DNA of 64,000 bases, taken from assembly GCA_036705565.1 (NCBI GenBank), contig JAUBUY010000036.1; one strand, given 5' to 3'. Positions 42,501 to 50,500 of the stretch are shown piece by piece. The notes beneath the pieces are model-generated. The model had not been told where the DNA came from. It saw only the letters and a program-made list of their open reading frames with translations, and made no database searches. The position numbers and the translations under genes are program-made. This DNA is from Microcoleus sp036705565. GTDB taxonomy: Bacteria; Cyanobacteriota; Cyanobacteriia; Cyanobacteriales; Microcoleaceae. Each line of letters starts with the position of its first letter. Within the stretch, counting starts at the first letter, position 1.

Positions 42501-42698
42501 GAATCTTTGTTTGAACTTTACGTTCAAGACCCTAATAGCCGACAATTAACAGGGTTGGGTTTGGGATTGTACCTCTCCAAGCAAATTATCAAAGCTCACG
42601 GCGGCTCGATCGGCGTCGAAAGCACTCCCGGCGGTGGTTCGACTTTCTGGTTTTCGCTACCTGTTGTCAACTCGGACGATCGATCTTTGTCAATCTAA
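39525..42698 (+). CDS. MASE1-PAS-GAF histidine kinase containing a palindromic repeat
   Basis: A 1057-residue sensor kinase. Residues 1-185 and about 265-385 are a MASE1 membrane sensor (LAASMLGLVKAEASPVWPPA, GIALAALLLQGRRMWPGIVL). A PAS domain follows (HPEDRELVARSQRQ), then GAF (LEEILNTTVAEVRQFFKADR), and the kinase: H-box HAVSHNLRTP with His753, N-box NLLTNAIKHNP, G1 DNGVGIS, G2 GLGLGLYL. Between N and G1 is an unusual 60-residue insert. In the middle of the MASE1 region, residues about 187-227 come from an in-frame palindromic repeat (NRQDACSTRDEFSCGTGILP). The stop codon lies in a TCTAAAA heptad, and the next kinase starts 27 bases on. No response regulator is adjacent. Confidence 0.9.
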   Translation: MKLLNRRTRTLLYTGILALAYFVTGKLAASMLGLVKAEASPVWPPAGIALAALLLQGRRMWPGIVLGSVLLNSTGGVPSAVIATSAFSVTLQALAGEALLTWSGFSTKLDRLRDVLALVAGAVIGSTLLGSILGNLGTCIFGWAQWSNFSRNWWTTWLGDGMGILIVTPVLLTLNHAVNSFKFPLKLRCFIILNYLFRNRQDACSTRDEFSCGTGILPVLDNGVKCEIKPGIISSLKTFFNWDSYPSQVTNYSRRFSAKSNRYNLLFLIVNYSEIALWLTLLLSVSWLFFCSKTQAAIALYPLEYLPFPLIVWAALRFQPAGAIFAYSIVSYIAIWGAVQGGGPFLAKSDNLKQAVLFLQAFTGTIALVALMLAAAVAERQQALFEVRRTAARLRDREASLANAQRIAQLGNWDLNCAALTATYNCQESAEHHISHIELRWSNELYRLLGFAPGTVKPTPSVFLQAVHPEDRELVARSQRQAMLERQAYCINYRIVLPDGSERTVCEQSAIESGAIAATVQDVTERHRAETALRASSDRDRLLSEIALRIRNSLDLEEILNTTVAEVRQFFKADRAFIGIVDTDGVNLPSPVYGKVVAESVGGQCRSLLGWVLADENQLENQKTFYANNRVRAISDTASVQQSVPIAQLYSDYQIRATLNVPIFLGDELFGILAVNQCSGPRQWQEFEIDLLEKLATQVAIALQQAQLLQQVKALNANLESQVEERTRQLQQKMHELQESNRLKDLFLHAVSHNLRTPVMGMLILLKNLLNKSPSDSLQDVPVSRSILQRIVQASEHQLTMVNTLLDAHASEVKGIVLHTVPLHLPSLASAIVADLEPMLAKNQATLTFEIPADLPQVNADRQHLQRVLENLLTNAIKHNPPGVNITFKAEVIEVETALSYEENSQALTSPTTQIARCIANRIPAAGDRPRMGETTQKNQETLAKFNLDGSCKMPRYQGQIGNIGSKLPGVTVKMVRCTVTDNGVGISAKQRESLFELYVQDPNSRQLTGLGLGLYLSKQIIKAHGGSIGVESTPGGGSTFWFSLPVVNSDDRSLSI
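40083..40206 (+). repeat. Palindromic element inside the MASE1 kinase gene
   Basis: CTGAGATGTTTCATTATTCT at left and TTGATAATGGTGTAAAATGT at right frame GGAACAGGCAAGATGCCTGT and its inverse. It is read in the same frame as the mntC copies: NRQDACSTRDEFSCGTGILP here, NGQDARSTKSEFSCGTGILP there. Both also share the following (D/E)NG(V/A)(K/R)CE(I/L)KP. Confidence 0.9.
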
Positions 42699-42722
42699 AA
42701 TCTCAAATCTAAAATCTAAAAT
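42691..42722. repeat. TCTAAAA heptads joining two kinase genes
   Basis: AATCTAAAATCTCAAATCTA and AAATCTAAAATG. The first unit provides the TAA stop of the upstream kinase, and the tract ends four bases before the next ATG. Confidence 0.85.
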
Positions 42723-42725
42723 GAT

Positions 42726-44534
42726 ATGAAGTCTTTGGGCAAGGCAAAATCAGTTCAGGCATTAACAGTTTACGAGGTGTGGCGCGATCGCTTCCTCCGA
42801 GATCGGCTGCGCCCTGCTGTCGGAATTGCCATCTTTTTTGCCTTCACAATAACGGTCTATTTTGTGGGCGAAAGATTCTTAGCTCGCCAGGAGTTTGAAA
42901 GTGTTTATTTGTACACTAGCGCTGCTGTAGAATTGGGTTTGTTGACCTGTTTTGTATTGCAAAAAACCTCCTTTGGACAGCGCTATCCCGGTTTGCTATT
43001 TTTGGGTTTTTCGTGGTCGCTGACGGTGGTTGTACAGATTGGGCTAGCTGTCGCACAAGTCGGGGACTTACCAATTTTTACCTGGAGTTTAGCGTTTCTG
43101 ATCCAAGCTACGCTGATGCCCGTCCGCTGGCGCCTCCACCTAATTTCTCAACTCGGCGTTTTGTTTTGCCACGTCGGGATAAATTTGGTTTTAAATCTAA
43201 GTTTTGCTAAGTATACTGCTTTTAAGTTGACCGGGTTGTACTTGTATTTGTTTTGGTTTTGTTTGATTTGCGATTTGTCGGTTTATTGGTACGAATGTCT
43301 GCAACGGAAAGAGTTTAGTACCAGGCGTGAGTTGGAATCTGCTTACCAGCAGTTGGAGGCGGCGGAGGCGAAGTACCGCAGCATTTTTGAGAATGCGGGC
43401 GAGGGGATTTTTCAAAGCACTCCCGATGGTCGTTATATTACTGCCAATCCAGCTTTGGCGCGGATTTACGGCTGCGATTCCCCGGAAGAAGTGACGACAA
43501 AGTTTACTGATATTGAGCGGCAGTTGTACGTCGATCCGGCTCGCAGAAATGAGTTTTTGCGATCGATCGAGGAAAGCGGCACAGTATCGGATTTTGAATC
43601 TAAAATTTACCGCTGTGACGGCAGTATTGTCTGGATTTCCGAGAAGGCGCGGGCGGTACGAGACAGCAGCGGCGCCCTGCTTTATTATGAGGGTTTAATT
43701 GAGGATATCACGCAGCGCAAACAAGCACAAGAATCGCTACGGCTGTTTATCCACGCTCTTTCTCACGACTTGCGAAACCCGGTAGCGGGAATGTTAATGG
43801 TACTGAAAAATTGGCAAACGAAAACCGGGGATTCGATCGCAATTCCCCGTTCTATTTTGGAGCGGATGATTCAAGGTAGCGAGCAGCAATTGCGCTTGAT
43901 AAATTCGCTGTTGGAAGTTCACGCCGGGGAATTGCGCGGTTTGGTTTTGCACTGCGAATCGGTTGACTTGAAAGCGATAGTTGAAGCTGCTGCGACAGAT
44001 TTGGAACCTTTAATGAATGAGGGTAAAGCTACTTTTAAAAATTTATTGCCGGATGATTTGCCAGCCGTGAATGCGGACAAAACTCAGTTGTGGCGTGTGT
44101 TCTCTAATTTAATAGCTAATGCTTTGAAACACAATTTTCCGGGACTGAATTTAACTGTTTCTGCTCAAGTAATTAATGGGGAAAAATTAACTATAAATCA
44201 AAGCACAGCAAAACAAAACATCGACAAATTACCGATTACTAATCCACAATCCCCCATTACCAATTCCCAATCCCCAATCCCCAATCCCGGAAGTAGGATG
44301 ATTTACTGTACCGTGAAAGATGACGGGGCGGGAATATTGCCGGAACAGTGCGAACATCTTTTTGACCTTTACGTTAGGGGCGATCGATCCCGACACTCCG
44401 TTGGTTTGGGTTTGGGTCTATATCTTTGTCGGCAAATTATTGGTGCTCACGGCGGCCAAATAGGGGTAATTAGCACTCCCGGTGCTGGGGCAAGTTTTTG
44501 GTTTACTTTGCCCCTGGCTGAGAATTTTAGGTAA
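42726..44534 (+). CDS. Membrane PAS histidine kinase
   Basis: A 602-residue protein. The first 195 residues have about five membrane helices (AVGIAIFFAFTITVYFVG, LGLLTCFVLQ, SLTVVVQIGLAVAQVG, LYLYLFWFCLICDLSVYWY). A PAS domain follows (FENAGEGIFQSTPDGRYITA, with PAC FESKIYRCDGSIVWI), then the kinase: HALSHDLRNP with His347, N-box NLIANALKHN, G1 DDGAGIL and G2 GLGLGLYL. Its kinase core is close to that of the upstream gene, which suggests tandem duplication, and the two are probably co-transcribed. A Ser/Pro/Asn stretch (TNPQSPITNSQSPIPNPG) in the ATPase domain is encoded by CAATCCC-type heptads, a third example of repeats in coding DNA here. Confidence 0.9.
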   Translation: MKSLGKAKSVQALTVYEVWRDRFLRDRLRPAVGIAIFFAFTITVYFVGERFLARQEFESVYLYTSAAVELGLLTCFVLQKTSFGQRYPGLLFLGFSWSLTVVVQIGLAVAQVGDLPIFTWSLAFLIQATLMPVRWRLHLISQLGVLFCHVGINLVLNLSFAKYTAFKLTGLYLYLFWFCLICDLSVYWYECLQRKEFSTRRELESAYQQLEAAEAKYRSIFENAGEGIFQSTPDGRYITANPALARIYGCDSPEEVTTKFTDIERQLYVDPARRNEFLRSIEESGTVSDFESKIYRCDGSIVWISEKARAVRDSSGALLYYEGLIEDITQRKQAQESLRLFIHALSHDLRNPVAGMLMVLKNWQTKTGDSIAIPRSILERMIQGSEQQLRLINSLLEVHAGELRGLVLHCESVDLKAIVEAAATDLEPLMNEGKATFKNLLPDDLPAVNADKTQLWRVFSNLIANALKHNFPGLNLTVSAQVINGEKLTINQSTAKQNIDKLPITNPQSPITNSQSPIPNPGSRMIYCTVKDDGAGILPEQCEHLFDLYVRGDRSRHSVGLGLGLYLCRQIIGAHGGQIGVISTPGAGASFWFTLPLAENFR

Positions 44535-44849
44535 TTTTTTGGTATTTTAAATTACATTTAATCTAGCAATTGTGCCAAATATTTAGAACGTTATTAATTG
44601 CTGAAACCATTGCCAAATATGCTTCTTCGTTCTGCAGTGGCTATACTTGTGTTGTGCCGTCGCAGGTTCTTTTTGAGTGCTTCAAGCCAAATCTATCGCT
44701 CGGAATATTGCGCTCGGACTATTGATATTAATTTAAAACCGTGGTATAGTGACCCAAATGTTTTTAAAGGAAAAAATAAATTTCCGATCTTCACATTTTC
44801 TTTAGAAACATCATTTAATCTAGAAAATCTCTAAAACTAGATAAAAAAT
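44535..44849. other. AT-rich intergenic region, nothing recognised
   Basis: A 78-codon frame at 44598 (MLKPLPNMLLRSAVAILVLC) has no ribosome site or recognisable similarity, so I do not call it. AAAACTAGATAAAAAATATG leads into the next gene. Confidence 0.4.
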
Positions 44850-45347
44850 ATGCAATTTATGTTTGTCGAGCAAAGCTCAGAAAATACAGCTAAAGACGAT
44901 GCAGCTAAGTACGACTCAGCTAAATATAACGAGCGGTCGTTCTCAACTTTAATTCGGGCGCTCCGTCTTTCCCAAGGTTACTTTTCTTTCGTTTTAGTCA
45001 ACTGCAACTCGCTAGCTTTGCGGCAGCAAATAGTCGATCGGCTGCAAGCAAATTGTCCCGTGAAACCGCGACAACTGTTTTTGCCCAAATCGGCGACAAC
45101 TCTCTACACGACAATCGCAGCAGAAATAGATGGCGAAAAGCCTCCAGCTTTAATGCTCCTCGGTTTGGAATCCGTGGAGCCGATCGATCGATTGCTCGTT
45201 TCTACCAACCTATTATGCAGCGAATTCAGCAAAAAATTTTCCTTTCCCCTCGTCTTTTGGGTGACGGATGAGATCCTGAGAAAAATCATTCGCACCGCCC
45301 CGGATTTATACAATCGAATGACGACAATTAGATTTATCAGTAATTAG
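44850..45347 (+). pseudogene. N-terminal part of a cyanobacterial ATPase/TPR-type protein, probably truncated
   Basis: A 165-residue frame: an acidic start (SSENTAKDDAAKYDSAKYNE), then SFSTLIRALRLSQGYFSFVL, VNCNSLALRQQIVDRLQANC, PALMLLGLESVEPIDRLLVS, FPLVFWVTDEILRKIIRTAP and TTIRFISN. The strand-helix order with an FVLVNCN strand and an LVFWVTDE strand fits a degenerate P-loop ATPase module (no GKT loop) that opens long TPR proteins in cyanobacteria. Here the frame stops 10 bases before a TTTTAGA heptad block. I infer truncation by repeat activity. It could instead be an intact short protein. Confidence 0.5.
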
Positions 45348-45357
45348 TAATCAGCCC

Positions 45358-45534
45358 ATCGATTTTAGATTTTAGATTTTAGATTTTAGATTTTAGATTT
45401 TTAACAGTCAACAGCCCATCGATTTTAGATTTTAGATTTTAGATTTTAGATTTTAGATTTTAGATTTTTAACAGTCAACAGTCAACAGTCAACAGTCAAA
45501 AGCCAACTGTCAACTCTCAACAGTCAACTGTTAA
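45358..45534. repeat. ATTTTAG and AACAGTC heptad arrays
   Basis: Two blocks, each opening AGCCCATCGATTTTAGATTT with five to seven ATTTTAG units, then AACAGTCAACAGTCAACAGT. The two blocks are near-copies, showing tandem duplication of the whole composite. Confidence 0.9.
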
Positions 45535-45679
45535 ATTCCGCTTCCCAAATCAGGACTAATTCTCGCGCCGCCGCAGTTCCCTCAGCAGGAAAACTTGCCA
45601 AAAAGTCTTTATCAGCCCCCACGTCGTAAGGCCCTTCCTTAAACTCCAAAATCACAGTATCCTGTGTCAAAGCTACTAA
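45524..45679 (-). pseudogene. C-terminal fragment of an unidentified protein, cut by an IS-like element
   Basis: Minus strand: LVALTQDTVILEFKEGPYDV, GADKDFLASFPAEGTAAARE, LVLIWEAEFNS, stop. The final TGA is supplied by an AACAGTC heptad. The upstream side ends at the left hairpin of the element at 45686, and the missing N-terminal part is not found on the far side. I do not recognise the protein. Confidence 0.5.
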
Positions 45680-45685
45680 CGTTTG

Positions 45686-46062
45686 ACACTCTCCGGGCTA
45701 AAGCCACGGAGATTCTTAAGACTTAAGTCTTAAACGCGCTGTCAAATCGCATCTACACGCTCGAAACAACTACTTGGACGAGAAGTATTGCTGTTGCGCT
45801 TACTTTTGTTTTTAGATCGCTTTCTGATTCCATCAATAATCCAGTTAGGTACGCTCAACGACTCACTATTACGTGTTTGGACAGGCTCGGCATTGCCGAG
45901 TAGCGATCCAACCCAGGAGTTTCACCTTATGAAATCGTTTCAACACGTAGATGGTTGTTCTTACTTGCCTGTCTAAATTATAAACTTTAGCTGAGGATTT
46001 ATTAGATATTTTAACAAAGTTTTATAATTAAAGCCGTCAAGCTTATGACGGGGCTTCAAACC
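45686..46062 (+). mobile_element. IS200/IS605-like element without transposase (PATE-like)
   Basis: The left hairpin is CTCCGGGCTAAAGCCACGGAG (first 20 bases shown at 45691 on: CTCCGGGCTAAAGCCACGGA). The right hairpin is CCGTCA-AGCTTA-TGACGG (46034-46051) followed by GGCTTCAAACCC, the same right-end plan as the IsrB element at 17793. About 320 bases lie between, with a 62-codon frame (45788-45976, MLLRLLLFLDRFLIPSIIQL) that I cannot match. It is either a non-autonomous derivative moved by a TnpA elsewhere or a decayed TnpB/IscB-type element. Confidence 0.6.
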
Positions 46063-46122
46063 CAATTTTTTGGTGAACAAATGGGCTAGTCTGGGATCAT
46101 CGTTATCAGCATCTCTTGACAC

Positions 46123-47346
46123 ATGGAAATCGCAACTCAGGTGCGTATCACTAAGGCAATGCGTTTGTCAAGTATCTTTAGAAAAAGTATTAGCCCGATC
46201 GCCCTTTTGACTATTCTAGTCTGCGCCAATACCGTTTTTGCATCTGAACCGACGGCGGCACTGTTGGTTCAGCAGCAATTCTCACAGCAGCAACTTAAAG
46301 AAGAAATTCGCGATCGAGTTCAAGAAGAAGTTGACATTGCCTTCGGGCGCACGGCGGTACTGCTTAACGGGCTGGTAATTGCCCTAACTTTGTTTCCGGC
46401 AGCAGCCGGAGTCGGGGTTTGGTTTCTGTTGAGCAAATTGTCCAAGCAGACAACAATTGCCCGCCAAGAAATTGAAAGTCTCCATTACGATACAATCTCT
46501 CAATTAAAACTATTAATTTCCGACGCTGAAACTATCTTAGGCGAAATTCAACACCAAAATCACTCGGCAGAGGCAGAAACAGACCTTTTATTCCCCGATG
46601 CCCAAATTCAAGAATTTGCTCCGGTTAACTATGGCAATTACCAACAGCTATTGACGGCCGCCGACTATGCTAAACAGGGAGATGCTTGTTTCTTTGAAAA
46701 CCGTTATCAAGATGCGATCGCAGCTTACGATCGGGCCCTGCAAATTCAGCCGGATTTAGCCGATACTTGGAATAACCGAGGAGTAGTGCTCACAAGAATG
46801 CAGCGGTATCCAGAGGCGATCGCCTCCTACGAACAAGCTACTACAATTCGCCCCAATTATCCCGATGCTTGGAACAATCGAGGCGTGGTATTGTTGGAGT
46901 TGCAGAAGTACCAGGAGGCGATCGGCTGTTACGAACAGGCAATTCAAGCCAAACCCGATTATGCCGATGCTTGGAACAACCGAGGCGTTGCGTTTTCCAA
47001 AATGCAGGAGTACGAACAAGCAGTAATTTCTTACAATCAAGCCCTACAAATTAAAAATGATTATACTGACGCTTGGAACAATCGAGGCGTTGCACTCTCC
47101 AAATTGCAAAAATACGAAGCTGCGATCGCATCCTACGACAATGCGGCTAAAATCCGGCCTGACTTTTACAGAATTTGGTACAACAAAGCCCGATGTTATG
47201 CACTACAAGGTAAAATTGAATTAGCCATTGAAAATTTAAAGCGCGCCCTCAATCTCAATCCCAATGTGTGTAAAGAGTTGGCAAAAAGTGAAGCTGATTT
47301 GGAGAAGATTCGCGAACACGACGCATTCAAGCAGTTGATTAATTGA
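46123..47346 (+). CDS. Membrane-anchored TPR protein
   Basis: A 407-residue protein. ISPIALLTILVCANTVFASE is a signal-like segment and LNGLVIALTLFPAAAGVGVW a membrane helix. From residue 180 there are six TPR units, four of them very similar 34-residue copies containing DAWNNRGVxLxxxxxYxxAI (WNNRGVVLTRMQRYPEAIAS, WNNRGVVLLELQKYQEAIGC, WNNRGVAFSKMQEYEQAVIS, WNNRGVALSKLQKYEAAIAS). TPR domains hold protein complexes together; the partner is unknown. It ends KIREHDAFKQLIN, and a 13-codon relic almost identical to this ending lies at 59737, so this gene or a paralogue has been copied or broken elsewhere. Confidence 0.88.
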   Translation: MEIATQVRITKAMRLSSIFRKSISPIALLTILVCANTVFASEPTAALLVQQQFSQQQLKEEIRDRVQEEVDIAFGRTAVLLNGLVIALTLFPAAAGVGVWFLLSKLSKQTTIARQEIESLHYDTISQLKLLISDAETILGEIQHQNHSAEAETDLLFPDAQIQEFAPVNYGNYQQLLTAADYAKQGDACFFENRYQDAIAAYDRALQIQPDLADTWNNRGVVLTRMQRYPEAIASYEQATTIRPNYPDAWNNRGVVLLELQKYQEAIGCYEQAIQAKPDYADAWNNRGVAFSKMQEYEQAVISYNQALQIKNDYTDAWNNRGVALSKLQKYEAAIASYDNAAKIRPDFYRIWYNKARCYALQGKIELAIENLKRALNLNPNVCKELAKSEADLEKIREHDAFKQLIN

Positions 47347-47588
47347 TCGGAACTAAGTAGATGAGTGGGAAAATACATACAGCCTATTCCAGGTTTATGG
47401 AATGTAGGGACAAAGGTTTTCGCCGTTTCCCTACGGAGATATGACGCTAGGCGGGGGTACTTCATAAGCGTGGAATCTGCTGTAATACCAATTTTAAAAA
47501 AGAATGCAACAGTATTCTTCTTCCCCCCGCAATGCAGCGGGGGGCTAGGGGGGGTCGAAGAGTGTTGCACGATTTTAGAGAATTAGTA
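47347..47588. repeat. Intergenic region with a CCCCCCG palindrome
   Basis: CCCCCCGCAATGCAGCGGGG GG (47524-47545 region) is a strong hairpin between convergent genes and probably terminates them. Upstream, ACCAATTTTAAAAAAGAATG CAAC resembles the repeat at 13511 and 63793. No gene is seen. Confidence 0.55.
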
Positions 47589-50500
47589 TTACTTCTGTTT
47601 GATTACTACCAAAGTAATGTCATCAAATACTTTTTGCTCCCCGATGTATCGTCGCACGTCGTCAATAACCGCTTGCTTGATTTCTGCTGCTGACAGTTCC
47701 CTGTTAAGGACAACAACTTCAATCAATGGCTCGATACCGTATTGATTTTTCTTCATATCAAAAGCTTCGGTAATTCCATCTGTGTAGAGTATGACAACAT
47801 CCCCCGAATTCAACTGTATTTCAGTAGAAGCAATGAAATCGGCAATATCTGCTTCCAAGGCGATGGGAAACCCTAACTCGATGGTATCAATCCGCTCTAC
47901 TTCGCCGCCGTCACGAACGACAATCACCTCTTCGTGCTGTCCGCTCAAATGCAGGGTGTTGTCCCGATATTCTAGCAAAGAAAGGCTCATATTTTTACCG
48001 GAATCCATGCGCTCTACGTTATCAAAAAGCGTTTGGTTGACTGTCTGTAATAATTTAACGGGGTCGGTTTCCTTGTGAACCAGCAAAGTGCGAATTGCTG
48101 TTTGCGCCATAATCATTAACACGCCGCTTTCTAAACCGTGTCCTGTCACGTCGCCGATCCCAATGGTGGCTTTACCGCCGTGATTTAGTACGTCGTAGTA
48201 GTCGCCACCAACTTCATCAGCCGGTTCCATGAATGCAGCAATTTCTAGCCCTGCAATTGACTCTAATTCCTGCTGTTGAGGCAAAATCATTTGTTGCAGG
48301 CGGCGGGTTACGTCTAGTTCGGCACTCATGCGAAGGTTTTCTACTTTTAGCCGTTGGTTCAAAACCAATATTTCTTTATTAGCTTGGGCTAATTGTGCGG
48401 TGCGTTCTTCTACTTTTTGTTCTAGGGTTTGATAAAGTTGGGCATTTTCTAAGGCGATAGATGCCTGGGAAGATAGGAGTTTTAAAACTTCTATTCGCGC
48501 TGGGGTAAATACTTTTTCTGCTAGGTTGTTTTCTAAGTAAACTACGCCCATGAAGCGACCTTGATTGATGATGGGAGTACAGAGTATGGATTTGGTTTGA
48601 TGGGCAACAATATAGGGGTCTGCGGCAAACATTGCCTCGGTGGTAGCATTGTTTAAGACGGCAGGTTTTTTGGTTCTTTCAACATAGTTGATGACGCTCA
48701 TGGGGAGGATTTCGGGGAGGGGCAGATGGGGGATTTGTGAGAGGGTGATGTTGTCGCCTTCGACTTGTCCGACGGCTTCTACGGTGAATGTGTTTGAGTG
48801 TTTGAGCAGCAAATATCCGGTTTGTGCGCCGGCATTTTCTATGGCGATTTTGATTAGTTTTGCTAGCAATTCACTGAGGACTATTTCACTGGAGATGGCT
48901 TGGGCGGCTTTGAAGACGGAGGCTAAGTCAAATCCTTCTGAATTGCCGGTACTGGTGATGATGGTGGCTAAGGTGAGACTGGTTTCTGCGGGTTTTTGAG
49001 CGTTGATTTTGGCGAAGAATTGCGGATATCGGGTTTCTAAGTCTTTGACTTTGGCTTTGGCTCCCCAGCGGATGTAGCAGTAGTATGCTTCTAGTAGGAA
49101 GAAGCGGGCCATGTTTTCTTGGCCGCGAGTGAGGTGAAATTCGCCGGTGAGTTCGTTGGCGAGGGCTTCTTCTTGGGTGTATTGCTGTTCTCTGGCCCCG
49201 GTGATGGCACCATCGTAGAGGGTGATGGCTGCGGGGTAGTTTCCTAAAATTCGGGCTTTTTCGGCTTCTATTAGGTCGTATTTGTGTTGGTAGTTGGCGG
49301 GGCAATTGTTCGCCCAATGTCTCATTGTTTGTTGATTGGTGGCTACTTGTTCGAGATATTCTCTCTGTTCGGTTTCGCTGACGTGGGGATATTGAGCGAG
49401 GAGGCTGAGGGAATAGTAAAAGTTGAGTTGTGCTGTAGCTATCAAGCCGCCAACAGGGGCTTTATATTTATCTGCTTGTCGAGCATTTTCAATGGCAGCT
49501 TCCCGTTCTTTAAATAAATATGAAAGGAGGGTTTTAAAAGTATATATAAAAAACAAGTTAAAATAGTTATTTATTTGTAATGCAGCTTCAAGAGACTCTT
49601 TTTCATTATATTGAGCGCCAGTTAACTCAGTTGGTCGGTTTGACTGACCTAATAGACTCAAGAAAAGTTGTCGATAGAGCTTAATACATTCAAAAGAATA
49701 AGATTGCTTTAGTTTGCCAATCAAAAATACATACTCTCTGGTTTTAACCTCAAGCAACTCTAAGTCTTTACCCGCAAAGAATACATGAAGATGATTGGTT
49801 AGAATTGCATAGCAGGCATACTCTAAGTTTCCTGTTTCTAGCCCACTATTAAAGCCCTCTTGCAAAGAATCTATGGTTTCCCTAACATGGTCTTTCCAGT
49901 GTCTAATATATGAGTTAAAGGCGTGTAGAACAATTACTTTTATCTTTTTGGCATTAAATTGCTCGAGCAATCTTAAAGATAACTGACCAACTCTATATCC
50001 TGAATCAATATTTCCCCCAGTAGTCAAAAAGATACCATAATTAACATAAATGGCAGCAACTAAGGGAGGATTGCCGTAAGTTAAGCAGAGATCGACCATT
50101 GCAAATAAAAGTCGAGATCCTAATGCAGGATTCGTAATATAAGCAGCAGAATAAACTGTTAACATAATCCGAATTGTGGCCAATTGATAAGGATCGGTCA
50201 TTTCGGAAATGGCTGCTAAATCCTCAATTTGTTTGTTTTCTTCTGCCAGTTTTATAGCAATTGCATGAATCAAAATTCCGGGGTCTTCCGACATTTGAGA
50301 CAGCGATATACCTAATTTTTCCAGCACTTCCAGTCCTGTTTCTATTGCTTCTGAAAACCTATCTTGAGAAATATAAGACTGAATTTTAACCTCATAAACT
50401 TTCACCATATCTAAAAGCGTTTTCGCCTCTTGCAACACAACTTCTAAAAGCTGTTCCGCCTGTTCAAAATTACCGTTTAAATATTCAGCTTCTACGGTTT

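Noticed and set aside
44598..44834. 78-codon plus-strand frame after the second kinase
   Set aside because: No Shine-Dalgarno and composition unlike neighbouring genes; not called.
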